From the NCBI GenBank assembly GCA_947501685.1, contig CANMWQ010000004.1, forward strand, positions 186,001 through 250,000: a DNA stretch of 64,000 nt. Reading direction: 5' to 3'. Under the pieces are notes generated by a model. The model had not been told where the DNA came from. It worked only from the letters and a program-made list of their open reading frames with translations, and made no database searches. The stretch's first letter is position 1, and each line of letters begins with the position of its first letter. Of the stretch, positions 9,153-17,703 are shown piece after piece. Position numbers and translations under genes: made by a program. The DNA comes from an uncultured Litoreibacter sp. (GTDB taxonomy: Bacteria > Pseudomonadota > Alphaproteobacteria > Rhodobacterales > Rhodobacteraceae).

Positions 9153-10625
9153 CTATTCTTCCCAGTAAACGGCGGTCAGATCAACGGCCTGCGTCGGCGC
9201 GTCAGGCCAAATGCCTTTCAGCTTGGAGTTGACCACAGAGGTTTGCGCCAACTGGAAAAGATAAGCGTTTACATAATCTTCCGAGATGATCTTCTGAGCT
9301 TCCTGCATCATCTCTGTCCGCTTGGCCGGGTCATTCTCCGCATCCAGATCAGCGATCAATTGCTGGAATTCCGGGTTGTCATATTGGAAGTAATATTCGG
9401 GCCGCGCGTAGATGCCGATATCCATCGGCTCCGTATGCGACACGATGGTCAGGCCGTAATCATAGCCCTTGAAGGCCTGCTCCAGCCATTGGGCCCATTC
9501 GAGATTGCTGATCTCCGTCTCGATGCCAACTTCGCGGAGTTGCGCGGCGATGATCTCCCCCCCGCGGCGGGCATAGGTGGGCGGGGGCAGCTTCAGCGTG
9601 GTGGCAAACCCGTCGGCGAAACCAGCCTCTGCCAGCAGGGCCTTGGCTTTCTCCGGGTCGTAACTGGAATTGCCCGTCAGATCGACATAGGCTGGGTTGT
9701 GCGGTGCGAAATGCGTGCCGATTGGGGTGCCGTAGCCGAACATGGCGCCGTCGATGATGGCGGAGCGGTCAATGGCGTGGCTGACGGCTTGGCGGACCAG
9801 CTTGTTGTCAAACGGCGGCAGCTTGTTGTTCATCGCCATGATCGTCTCGCCCTCCGTGTTGCCGGCGAGGACGGTAAAGCGCGGATCGGCCTCGAACTGT
9901 GCGAGGTTTTCAGGCGCGGGATAGACGTAAAACGCGTCGATATCTTCAGCCATCATCGCCGCAAAAGCGGCCGTGGGGTCGGAGATGAATTTGAACGTCG
10001 CGCCGTCCAGTTTGGCGGCCTCGCCCCAGTAACTCATGTTTTTTTCCAATGAGATAGAGTCGCCCTGCTTCCAGTCAGAGAACTTAAACGCGCCGGTGCC
10101 GACCGGGTTGGACTTGATGTTCTCAATGCTTTCCGGTGCCACAATCACCGCGTCACCCCATGCCATGTTGAACAGGAAATTGCCTTGCGGGTTAGTGAGC
10201 GTGACCTTGATCGTGGTGGCGTCCACGGCCTCGGTGCTGGCGATGTTGGCGAAGAGCGCTTTTTGCGCGTTCACGCTGTCTTCTGCGCGGGCGCGGTCGA
10301 GGGAGAAGGTGACGTCTGTGGCCTCAAAATCGGTGCCGTCATGGAAGGTCACACCGCTGCGCAGGGTGAATGTGTAGGTCAGACCGTCCTCGGAAATCTC
10401 CCAGCTTTCAGCCAGACCGGGACCAACAGAACCATCTGAAGAAAACCGTGTAAGCCCTTCAAATACATTGGAATAAAGAACCTGATCAATCGCGCCAGCG
10501 GCGGCGGACGTTGGGTCCAGATGCGGCGGCTCAAGCTGCATGCCGATGGTGACGTCGCGCGCCTGTGCGGTGGCGCCTGCCAATAATGCTGCTGCTGCAA
10601 CGGTTCCGAAGATGACACGGTTCAT
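9153..10625 (-). CDS. Oligopeptide-type ABC transporter substrate-binding protein (SBP_bac_5)
   Basis: 490-aa periplasmic binding protein of cluster C. The start at 10625 gives a clean signal peptide (MNRVIFGTVAAAALLAGATAQA, split here for length: MNRVIFGTV then hydrophobic then AQA) and is preceded by GGAGGG about 8 nt upstream; the frame is open 29 codons further up without support. Motifs include LEPPHLDPTS, AESWEISEDGLTYTFTLR and LVRQAVSHAIDRSAI, all typical of DppA/OppA-like proteins. The M20 amidohydrolase directly upstream suggests an acylated or peptide-like ligand, but the substrate is unknown. Confidence 0.88.
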   Translation of the reverse strand: MNRVIFGTVAAAALLAGATAQARDVTIGMQLEPPHLDPTSAAAGAIDQVLYSNVFEGLTRFSSDGSVGPGLAESWEISEDGLTYTFTLRSGVTFHDGTDFEATDVTFSLDRARAEDSVNAQKALFANIASTEAVDATTIKVTLTNPQGNFLFNMAWGDAVIVAPESIENIKSNPVGTGAFKFSDWKQGDSISLEKNMSYWGEAAKLDGATFKFISDPTAAFAAMMAEDIDAFYVYPAPENLAQFEADPRFTVLAGNTEGETIMAMNNKLPPFDNKLVRQAVSHAIDRSAIIDGAMFGYGTPIGTHFAPHNPAYVDLTGNSSYDPEKAKALLAEAGFADGFATTLKLPPPTYARRGGEIIAAQLREVGIETEISNLEWAQWLEQAFKGYDYGLTIVSHTEPMDIGIYARPEYYFQYDNPEFQQLIADLDAENDPAKRTEMMQEAQKIISEDYVNAYLFQLAQTSVVNSKLKGIWPDAPTQAVDLTAVYWEE

Positions 10626-10677
10626 GAGAAGCCCTCCAAATTGTTTGGAAAGAGAGTGAAGCCTAACGCGGTTGGGT

Positions 10678-11967
10678 TCAAGCAGGTTGGTCTTTTGGGT
10701 GCAGCAGATCAATCAGCGTGTGGCCCATGACGAGGGCGCTATCGAGCATATCGCGGACACCGACATACTCGTCAGGCTTATGGGCCAGCTCCAAAAGGCC
10801 GGGACCATAGGCGATGCAATTCTTCAGTTTTCCGATCCGGTCAATGTGTTTTTGGTCGTAAGTTCCGGGACTTACGACGTGTTCTGCATCCTTTCCCAGC
10901 ACCTCGCGGATGGCCTTTTCGACGGAGGTGACGACGGGGGCGTCGGTGGCGGTCATGGTGGGGGAGACGCTCCACATCTCATTCAGGTCGTAGGAGAAAT
11001 TTTCGCGCTCGCGGGTGAGCTTGTCGAGGATGTCTGTGACTTCTGCGCGGACCTCGGCTTCCGTCTCCTCGATGAGGTAGCGGCGGTCGATGATCATGCG
11101 GGCGCGATCGGGGACAACGGCGGAAGGCAGGCCCGTGAAGCCCTCTTCCGGCTCTGCCTGACCGCCGTATAAGCTGTTGATATTCATCGTAGAATTCTTC
11201 GCGCCATCCGGCACAACCGGCATCTCCGTGTGCTTTTTCGCAAGCGCTGGAAAGAGCGTTTTTTCCATTTCCGTAAGCACTGCACCCATGTGGCGGACGG
11301 CGCAATCGCCAAGGAAAGGCATGGACCCATGGGCGATTTCGCCGTGGGTTTCGATCTCGGCCCACCAGACGCCGCGGTGGCCTAGGCAGATGCGGTCTTT
11401 GTGGAGGGGCTCGGGGATGATGACGTGATCGACATGGGAAAAGTGTTTCTTTTCAGCAAGATAGGCGACGCCGCCATAGCCTCCGGTCTCCTCGTCAGCG
11501 GTGCCGGAGATCTCGATGGAGCCGCTAAACTCTTGGAATTCCTCGATAAAAGCTTCGGCGGCGATGATGGAAGCGGCCAAACCGCCTTTCATATCGCAGC
11601 TGCCACGGCCATAGATTTTGCCGTCAGCAAGCTCTCCACCAAACGGGTCGCGGGTCCAGCCCTGGCCAATTTCGACCACGTCGATATGGCTGTTAAAGTG
11701 AACGCATTCCCCAGATGTGGTGGCTTCACGCCGCGCAACCACATTCCATCGTGGGTATTTGCGGCTGTCACCGGGCGTGCCTTCGGCGCGGATCAGTTGC
11801 ACTTTGAACCTGGAACGGGCCAAACGGTCGGCGAGATAGCCGCAAATCTCGCGGTAATTTTCGCCGGGAGGGTTGAGGGTTGGGATGCGGATGAGATCTT
11901 GGGTCAAGGCGATTAAATCGTCTTTTTTGCCCTCAATTCGGGCGCTAAGTCTTTGAAAAGGCTTCAT
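10678..11967 (-). CDS. M20 family metallo-amidohydrolase (ArgE/DapE-like)
   Basis: 429 aa from the ATG at 11967. The frame stays open to 12819 but that part overlaps the divergent pqiA gene and is shadow. Zinc-binding motifs are present: HFNSHIDVV (H and D), GRGSCDMKGG and the catalytic pair in TADEETGG, plus a dimerisation domain with MPFLGDCAVRHM. Such enzymes remove acyl groups from amino acids or cleave small peptides in the cytoplasm. It heads the oligopeptide importer operon (52 nt to the binding protein), so it probably processes the imported substrate. Exact substrate unknown. Confidence 0.82.
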   Translation of the reverse strand: MKPFQRLSARIEGKKDDLIALTQDLIRIPTLNPPGENYREICGYLADRLARSRFKVQLIRAEGTPGDSRKYPRWNVVARREATTSGECVHFNSHIDVVEIGQGWTRDPFGGELADGKIYGRGSCDMKGGLAASIIAAEAFIEEFQEFSGSIEISGTADEETGGYGGVAYLAEKKHFSHVDHVIIPEPLHKDRICLGHRGVWWAEIETHGEIAHGSMPFLGDCAVRHMGAVLTEMEKTLFPALAKKHTEMPVVPDGAKNSTMNINSLYGGQAEPEEGFTGLPSAVVPDRARMIIDRRYLIEETEAEVRAEVTDILDKLTRERENFSYDLNEMWSVSPTMTATDAPVVTSVEKAIREVLGKDAEHVVSPGTYDQKHIDRIGKLKNCIAYGPGLLELAHKPDEYVGVRDMLDSALVMGHTLIDLLHPKDQPA

Positions 11968-12068
11968 TGTTACTGGAACCACCCTGCTGAACCCATGAAA
12001 GAGGCGCGTCAGAGGGCAGTGTGACCACGCAAAAGCGGCCTGAACAGCCCGATTTTGGGAGTTTTGTA

Positions 12069-12115
12069 CAAAATGGGGCAAAACTTTTGGGGCCATAACC
12101 CAAAATGGGGCAAAA
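12069..12115. promoter_or_regulatory. Two 15-bp direct repeats in the divergent M20/pqiA promoter region
   Basis: The 15-mer CAAAATGGGGCAAAA occurs exactly at 12069-12083 and again at 12101-12115, a 32-bp spacing that is close to three helical turns. They lie in the 273-bp gap (11968-12240) between the divergent M20 gene and pqiA. Exact repeats on the same DNA face suggest cooperative binding by a regulator of one or both operons. The regulator is unknown. Confidence 0.5.
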
Positions 12116-12240
12116 TATTTCGTTAACAGCGCGGCGCAAACCCTAACAAAACCGCCCCGCCCCTTAACCTTTGGCCACCCCCGGACGAAAGCGCATTTTT
12201 GCGGTGGTTCAGCCCTGGCAACTGGCATTAAACTGACCCC

Positions 12241-12921
12241 ATGCAAGACCGGCTGCCGCCTCAACCTGTGCCCGATCTGATCGTCTGCCCGCAATGCGAT
12301 GCAGCGTATAAATTGGCCCGGCCCGCGTCTGGCGAGCGCGCGGTCTGTGCGCGGTGCCATACGGCGCTGATCACGCCTCGGTCCAAGGCCGGTTTGCAGA
12401 TCATCGCGGTCTCGATTGCGATTGTGGTTCTGGTCATCGCGGCGACGGTGTTTCCGTTCCTGACGATCAAAGTGGCGGGGACGCAAAACTCGGTCTCGAT
12501 CCTTGATGCGGCTTTGGCCTTTTCGGACGGGCCGCTGATTGCGCTGTCGCTGTCGACGGCGGCGCTGATCATTTTCATCCCCCTGCTCCGGGTCCTCTTG
12601 GCGCTTTACGTGCTGATCCCGGTGGTGCTGGACCGGATGCCCGCCAAAGGATCGCGGCAAGCGTTTCGCATGTCGGAGGCGCTGCGGCCTTGGTCCATGG
12701 CGGAGATCTTTGCGATTGGTTGCGCCGTGGCCCTGGTGAAGATCACGGATTTGGCGGATGTGACCTTCGGGCCTGCCTTCTGGATGTTCGCCATTCTGGT
12801 GGTGCTGGTCGTGGCACAAGACAATTTCATGTGCCGCTGGACAGTGTGGAAATCGCTCGACGGGCTCAGAAAAGATGGGCTTAGAAAAGACGGGCTGCGC
12901 AAACCGGAGCGCGACACGTGA
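12241..12921 (+). CDS. PqiA-type membrane protein, N-terminal half (split PqiA, part 1)
   Basis: 226-aa paraquat-inducible protein A family member. It begins with a zinc-ribbon-like CPQC-(x)n-CARC four-cysteine module (residues 18-40), followed by about four transmembrane helices. In enteric PqiA/LetA one chain contains two such cysteine-plus-membrane units; here the units are separate genes, the next starting 4 bp before this stop. It is the inner-membrane part of an MCE lipid-transport system with the PqiB and PqiC genes downstream. The tail carries a short repeat, GLRKDGLRKDGLRK. Confidence 0.85.
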   Translation: MQDRLPPQPVPDLIVCPQCDAAYKLARPASGERAVCARCHTALITPRSKAGLQIIAVSIAIVVLVIAATVFPFLTIKVAGTQNSVSILDAALAFSDGPLIALSLSTAALIIFIPLLRVLLALYVLIPVVLDRMPAKGSRQAFRMSEALRPWSMAEIFAIGCAVALVKITDLADVTFGPAFWMFAILVVLVVAQDNFMCRWTVWKSLDGLRKDGLRKDGLRKPERDT

Positions 12922-13559
12922 GCGGGACCCCGATCATCACCGCCCGCGAGATGGGCGTGGTGGGGTGTCGCGGCTGCACGCAGGTCTGGCCGCAAGGAAC
13001 GCAGATCTGCGGGCGCTGTGGCAAGCGGTTGCAGCTGCGCGATCACAAGAGCCTGCAACGGGTCTGGGCGTGGTGGATTGTCGGCATGCTGTGCTACATC
13101 CCGGCGAACCTCTACCCGATGCTCCGCACAAGGACGCTGCTCACGGTGCAGCAGGACACGATCGTGGGCGGCGCGATTGAGCTGTTCACCCATGGCGCGC
13201 CTTTTGTGGCGGCGATCATTCTGTTTGCCAGCGTCGTCATTCCCTTGGGCAAGTTCTTTGCGATTGCCTATCTGGCGATCTCCGTGCAGCGGCGGAGTGC
13301 GGCTTCCTTCGGGCAGCGGCATCTGCTTTATGAGGTGGTCGAATATATCGGGCGCTGGTCGATGATTGACATCTTTGTCGTTGCGATCCTGTCCTCACTT
13401 GTGCAACTCAGAACCCTCGCGGCGATTGATCCCGGACCTGCCAGTCTGTTCTTTGCCTTGTCGGTGATCTTCACGATGCTGTCGGCGCAAAGCTTCGACT
13501 CTCGGCTGATCTGGGACGTCCAAAGCCGCGATATGGGGGAGGCCAAGAGTGGTCACTGA
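12918..13559 (+). CDS. PqiA-type membrane protein, C-terminal half (split PqiA, part 2)
   Basis: 213 aa, the second PqiA unit. It has its own C-x2-C...C-x2-C module (CRGCTQVW and CGRCGKRL, residues 15-40) and about four hydrophobic segments, with the conserved YIPANLYPML helix start, in which P and N are characteristic of the family. It starts with ATG/GTG overlap on the first unit (4 bp) and overlaps the MCE gene by 11 bp, so all are translationally coupled. The two PqiA halves probably assemble in the inner membrane. Confidence 0.85.
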   Translation: MSGTPIITAREMGVVGCRGCTQVWPQGTQICGRCGKRLQLRDHKSLQRVWAWWIVGMLCYIPANLYPMLRTRTLLTVQQDTIVGGAIELFTHGAPFVAAIILFASVVIPLGKFFAIAYLAISVQRRSAASFGQRHLLYEVVEYIGRWSMIDIFVVAILSSLVQLRTLAAIDPGPASLFFALSVIFTMLSAQSFDSRLIWDVQSRDMGEAKSGH

Positions 13560-15633
13560 CGCACCAGAAGTCACGATTGAGCCACGGCGCAAATCCGTGC
13601 TGAGCCGGGTGTCCTTTGTCTGGCTGATCCCCATCGCGGCACTTATCATTGCGCTGGGCGTGGCCTGGGACAGCTATTCCAGCCAAGGGCCGCTGATCAC
13701 GTTGGAATTCCAGAACGGCGCGGGCATCGCCAAGGACGAGACCGCCCTGAAATACCGCGACATTACCGTCGGCGTGGTCGAGGATGTGGGCTTTTCAGAG
13801 GGGCTCAACACCGTGCTGGTGACCGTGCGCGTCAACAAGGACGTGGCCCCCTATATAGACACAGGCGCCAATTTCTGGGTGGTCCGGCCCGAGCTGACCG
13901 CGCGCGGTGTCAGCGGGTTGGACACGGTGCTGTCGGGCGTGTTCATCGAGGGGGTCTGGGACAACGACATTGGCGCGCCAGAAACGCGGTTCAACGGCTT
14001 GGAAGACGCGCCGCTGTTTCGCCCCTCCAAGCCGGGTCTGGAGATTGCGCTGCGCGCCACCGCCAATGGGCAGCTGACCGAAAACGCGCCGATCTTCTTT
14101 CACGGCATCGAGGTGGGCCGGGTCGGCAAGGCGCGGATTTCGCCTGTGACGAATTTCGCGATTGCCGAGGCGATTATCTACGAGCCCCATGGGCGGCTGA
14201 TCAACAACTCCACCCGGTTCTGGGACACGTCCGGGTTCAGCGTCAATATCGGCGCGACGGGGGCGGAGATTGATTTCACCTCGCTGGCCACGCTTGTCTC
14301 GGGCGGGATCTCCTTTGACACCGTGGTCTCGGGGGGCGAGCGGATTTCGGATGGCGAAGTGTTCCAGATTTACGAGGATGAGGAGACGGCGCGCAATTCC
14401 GTGTTCAACGCCTCCGAAGTAGAGACGCTGGAGCTGAGCGCGATCTTTGAGGACAATATTGCCGGGCTGCGCGTGGGCGCGGATGTGGAGCTGGCGGGGC
14501 TGAAAATCGGCGAGGTGCAAAGCGTGTCGGGCGTGATCGACCGCGCGACCTTTGGCGACAGCCGGGTGCGGCTGAACGCGATCCTGTCCATTCAGCCCGC
14601 GCGGCTGGGGCTGGAAGTGCAGGCCTCTCCGGCGGCTGCGCTGAATTTCATGGCCGGGCGGGTGCGCGACGGATTGCGCGCGCGGCTGGCCTCGGCGGGA
14701 TTGCTGGCAGGCGGTTTGAAGGTGGAGCTGGTCGAATCCGGGCAACCGGGCGCGCTGAGCATCCCCGACATGACCGCCACCATCCCGCAAATCCCCACGG
14801 CCGAAAGCAAGATGGGCGACGCGGGCGCCAGCGTGGAAGGCGTGATCACCCGCGTGAGCAACCTGCCCATTGAAGAGCTGATGGCCTCCGCGATTGATTT
14901 CCTGAACAGCGCGCAGGACTTCGTGGCCTCCGACGAATTGCGCGGCGTGCCCGAAGAAGCCGTGGGGCTGCTGGAGGACGTGCGCGGGTTGGTGGGCTCC
15001 GACGAGGTGCAGAACGTGCCGGTGCTGCTGGCCGCAACCTTGACCCGGCTGGAAGCGGTGATGGCCCAGCTGGAAGAGCAACAGCTGGTGGCCCGGCTGG
15101 TGGGCGCGGTGGATGCCGCGGCTGAGGCGGCGGCGGGCGTGGACAGCGCGGTGGAAGGCGTGCCGGAGCTGGTGGCCTCCCTGCAAGGCGTCGCGGCCAA
15201 GGCCGAAGGGCTGGCGCTGGAAGAACTGGTCGAGGAGATCAACCTGCTGGCGGGCAACGCCGCGCGCGTCATTGGCACCGACGCCTTCAACGCGCTGCCC
15301 GCAGACCTGAGCGCCGCCTTGGGCAGCTTGCAGGCGACCTTGAGCGATGTGCGCGACGGCGGTGTGATCGAGAACGCGAATGCGGCACTGGCCTCCGCGC
15401 GCTCGGCGGCCGATGCGGTAGCGGATGCGGCGGATGATTTGCCGGCACTGGTCACGCGCATGACGGGCGTGCTGGATCAGGCGGCGCGCACGATCCGGGG
15501 CTATGACCGTGGCGACGAGCTGGGCCGCGACGTCGAAAGCGCTTTGCGCGAAATTCAGGAGGCGGCGCGGGCCCTGGCCTCGCTGGCGAAAACCATTGAG
15601 CGCAACCCAAGCGCCCTGATCCGAGGACGGTAG
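13549..15633 (+). CDS. pqiB: PqiB-type MCE protein with three MCE domains
   Basis: 694-aa MCE (MlaD) family protein. GTG start at 13549 with GGGGGAGG upstream, overlapping the previous gene. A cytoplasmic tail and one transmembrane helix (about residues 25-42) precede three MCE domains, near residues 45-140, 160-255 and 285-390. Each shows the G-x-V/I-x-y-r/h-G-i-x-V-G core (for example YRDITVGVVEDVGF and HGIEVGRVGKARI). The remaining ~290 residues are Ala/Leu/Glu-rich helices likely forming the periplasm-spanning needle. It would shuttle lipids between inner and outer membranes. Confidence 0.88.
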   Translation: MVTDAPEVTIEPRRKSVLSRVSFVWLIPIAALIIALGVAWDSYSSQGPLITLEFQNGAGIAKDETALKYRDITVGVVEDVGFSEGLNTVLVTVRVNKDVAPYIDTGANFWVVRPELTARGVSGLDTVLSGVFIEGVWDNDIGAPETRFNGLEDAPLFRPSKPGLEIALRATANGQLTENAPIFFHGIEVGRVGKARISPVTNFAIAEAIIYEPHGRLINNSTRFWDTSGFSVNIGATGAEIDFTSLATLVSGGISFDTVVSGGERISDGEVFQIYEDEETARNSVFNASEVETLELSAIFEDNIAGLRVGADVELAGLKIGEVQSVSGVIDRATFGDSRVRLNAILSIQPARLGLEVQASPAAALNFMAGRVRDGLRARLASAGLLAGGLKVELVESGQPGALSIPDMTATIPQIPTAESKMGDAGASVEGVITRVSNLPIEELMASAIDFLNSAQDFVASDELRGVPEEAVGLLEDVRGLVGSDEVQNVPVLLAATLTRLEAVMAQLEEQQLVARLVGAVDAAAEAAAGVDSAVEGVPELVASLQGVAAKAEGLALEELVEEINLLAGNAARVIGTDAFNALPADLSAALGSLQATLSDVRDGGVIENANAALASARSAADAVADAADDLPALVTRMTGVLDQAARTIRGYDRGDELGRDVESALREIQEAARALASLAKTIERNPSALIRGR

Positions 15634-15636
15634 CTG

Positions 15637-16215
15637 ATGATGAGACACTCTGTTTGGACAAGTGTGATGGCGCTGGGCCTGTTGGCGGGCTGCGCCACCG
15701 GCACGGCGGAGCGCTATTCGGTGCCGCCCGCGCAGGCCAGTGAACGGGTGAGCATCCGCTACGGCTCCGTGGAGATACGCGACGTGACCCTGCCCAGCTA
15801 CGCCGCCGCCGAAGAGATCACCAGCCAAGCGCCGGGCGGCGTGCTGACCAGCAACACCAGCGTGCTTTGGGCCGACGCGCCAGAGCGCGCGATTGCTCTG
15901 GAGCTGGTGCGGCATCTCGCGACGCTGACGGGCGCGCGGGTGGCCTCCGACCCCTGGCCCTTCGAGGCGTTTCCGGATGCGACATTGGAAGTGCGGTTCG
16001 AGCAGCTTTTGGCGGGCGCGGATGGCGTGTTTCGCGCCACGGGGCAGTTCTTCGTGGCCGTGGAGGAAGGCCGGGAGCGCAGCGGCTTGTTTGATCTGAG
16101 CGTGCCTCTGGGTGCGGAGGTCAGCGCGGAGGCTAGCCCGGCGGCGATTGCCACGGCGCGGGGCCAGATCATTCTGGATCTGGCAGCGTTCATCGCCAAA
16201 AACGGGCTCTCCTAG
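15637..16215 (+). CDS. pqiC: PqiC/YmbA-type lipoprotein of the MCE system
   Basis: 192-aa lipoprotein (ABC-type transport auxiliary, DUF330 family). Signal peptide ends in the lipobox LLAGC with the acylated Cys near residue 22. The ATG at 15640 is an equally possible start. The family pattern of a YSVPPA start, a middle VTLPSYAAAEEI and a C-terminal IILDLAAFI helix is present. It should sit on the inner leaflet of the outer membrane as the dock for the PqiB needle. Last gene of the pqi operon, followed by a good terminator. Confidence 0.8.
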   Translation: MMRHSVWTSVMALGLLAGCATGTAERYSVPPAQASERVSIRYGSVEIRDVTLPSYAAAEEITSQAPGGVLTSNTSVLWADAPERAIALELVRHLATLTGARVASDPWPFEAFPDATLEVRFEQLLAGADGVFRATGQFFVAVEEGRERSGLFDLSVPLGAEVSAEASPAAIATARGQIILDLAAFIAKNGLS

Positions 16216-16240
16216 GCCTGGCTATCCTCAAAACGAGTAT

Positions 16241-16278
16241 GGCCCGCCAGCTGTAATGCAACTGACGGGCCGTCTTTT
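16241..16278 (+). terminator. Rho-independent terminator of the pqi operon
   Basis: Stem GGCCCGCCAG (16241-16250) with CTGACGGGCC (16262-16271), one mismatch, followed by TCTTTT. It lies 26 nt after the pqiC stop. Confidence 0.85.
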
Positions 16279-16698
16279 CAGGAAGATGGTCGGCCAACGG
16301 GATGGGGGAGAAATCGTTTAGAGCTTAAATACTGGATACGTGGCAACTTGGTAAGGAGACATCCCACCGACCTGATCGGCTGTAATTACCGATAACACCA
16401 GTGTGAACGAGGCCCGTGAAAGCAGCGTGAATTTCCCTAAGGGAAACCGTTAAGAAAATGTGAATCTGAAAAGAAATCTCGCAGACCCCCTGTTTACGCG
16501 CACGTCAAGCTCGGGAATGGGGCGGTTTTGTGCTTTTGAAGCGTCTGGCCGCTGGATTTGGTGGCGGCGCGTAAGGTGTCACGCGTTTTGCGCTCCTTTG
16601 ATTCGGAGTGCTGTTTGCAGAACACGGGCGCGACGTGATCCGCCTGCCCCGCGCTTTTGCCCGTTTCAAAACGCCGCGCGGTTGCGTAGACGGGCCGC
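16279..16698. promoter_or_regulatory. 420-bp gap upstream of the exoA-like gene
   Basis: No supported gene. The first part (16310-16480) is AT-richer than its surroundings and holds a perfect 7-1-7 palindrome, TTTCCCTAAGGGAAA at 16432-16446. Several GTGAA pentamers surround it (near 16403, 16416, 16427 and 16460). This may be a promoter/operator region for the exopolysaccharide glycosyltransferase starting at 16699, although it lies about 250 nt upstream. Confidence 0.4.
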
Positions 16699-17703
16699 AT
16701 GCAAAGCCCCGGACAGACCAACAACGCCACCCGTGCCAGCCAGATCATCGTGGCTGTGCCCGCATTGAACGAGGCGGGATTTATTGCCGACTGCCTGACC
16801 TCACTGGGGATCGACGCGCCCGAGATGGCCGACGTGATCTTCGTGGTGGCCGATGGCGGCAGCACGGATGGCACGCAAGGGATTGTCACCGAGATGGCGC
16901 GCGGGCGCGGAAACCTGCACCTGCTCGACAACAAGGCAAAGCTGCAATCGGCGGGGGTGAATGCGGTGGCGGGCTCAGAGTTGGCGCAGGGTCGCCGCAT
17001 CCTCGTGCGCTGCGACGCGCATGCGGTCTACCCGGAGGGGTTCGTGCAGGATTTGGCCGCAAGCCTTGAGGCCTCCGAGGCCGCCAGCGTGGTCGTGGCG
17101 ATGGATGCCGCCGGAAAAACCTGCTTTGCCAAAGGCGCGGCCTGGATCGTGGACACGCCGCTGGGCTCGGGCGGGGCCAGCCACCGGGGCGGCACGCGGT
17201 CGCGCTTTGTCGATCACGGGCATCACGCGGCCTTTGACCTGGAACGCTTCACTGCTGTTGGCGGCTATGACGCGGCATTCTCGCATAATGAAGACGCCGA
17301 ATATGACCGGCGATTGGGAGAGGCGGGCGGGCGGATATGGCTCGATGCTGACGTGCGGCTGACCTATTTCATGCGCCCCACCCCGCGCGGTCTGGCGCGG
17401 CAATATTACAATTACGGGCGCGGCCGGATGCGCACGCTGCTCAAACATGGCGACCGCCCGAAGCTGCGCCAAATGCTGCCCGTGGTGTTGCTCGCGATCT
17501 GCGTGCTGAGCCTGCTTGGCGGCGCATTGGTCCACCCATGGGGCTTTGCAGGTGTCTTGGGTTACGCCCTGATCCTGCTGGCCGCCTCGCTTTGCGTTGC
17601 CGCGCAAAAACGCTCCCTTTGCGGGCTATGGGCGGGGGTCGCGCTGGGCGTCATGCATCTGAGCTGGGCCGTAGGGGCCGTGCGGATGTGGGTCGGCCGA
17701 TAA
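16699..17703 (+). CDS. Glycosyltransferase family 2, ExoA-like
   Basis: 334 aa. GT-A nucleotide-sugar domain: IIVAVPALNEAGFIADCL at the start, VADGGSTDGT, then the metal-binding RCDAHA (DxD-like) and an acceptor region with DRRLGEAGGRIWL. Three to four hydrophobic segments at the C-terminus anchor it in the inner membrane. This architecture matches succinoglycan ExoA-type transferases that extend a lipid-linked repeat unit. Its 3' end overlaps the convergent GT4 gene by 53 bp. Sugar and linkage cannot be predicted. Confidence 0.82.
   Translation: MQSPGQTNNATRASQIIVAVPALNEAGFIADCLTSLGIDAPEMADVIFVVADGGSTDGTQGIVTEMARGRGNLHLLDNKAKLQSAGVNAVAGSELAQGRRILVRCDAHAVYPEGFVQDLAASLEASEAASVVVAMDAAGKTCFAKGAAWIVDTPLGSGGASHRGGTRSRFVDHGHHAAFDLERFTAVGGYDAAFSHNEDAEYDRRLGEAGGRIWLDADVRLTYFMRPTPRGLARQYYNYGRGRMRTLLKHGDRPKLRQMLPVVLLAICVLSLLGGALVHPWGFAGVLGYALILLAASLCVAAQKRSLCGLWAGVALGVMHLSWAVGAVRMWVGR

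Noticed and set aside
11968-12819. Long N-terminal extension of the M20 gene
   Set aside because: It runs antisense through the zinc-ribbon PqiA gene and has low-complexity Arg/His/Gln content; the family start matches 11967.
13795-15915. A 706-codon open frame on the minus strand
   Set aside because: It is antisense to pqiB and pqiC, has a His/Arg/Gln-rich composition typical of a GC-rich shadow frame, and shows no domain.
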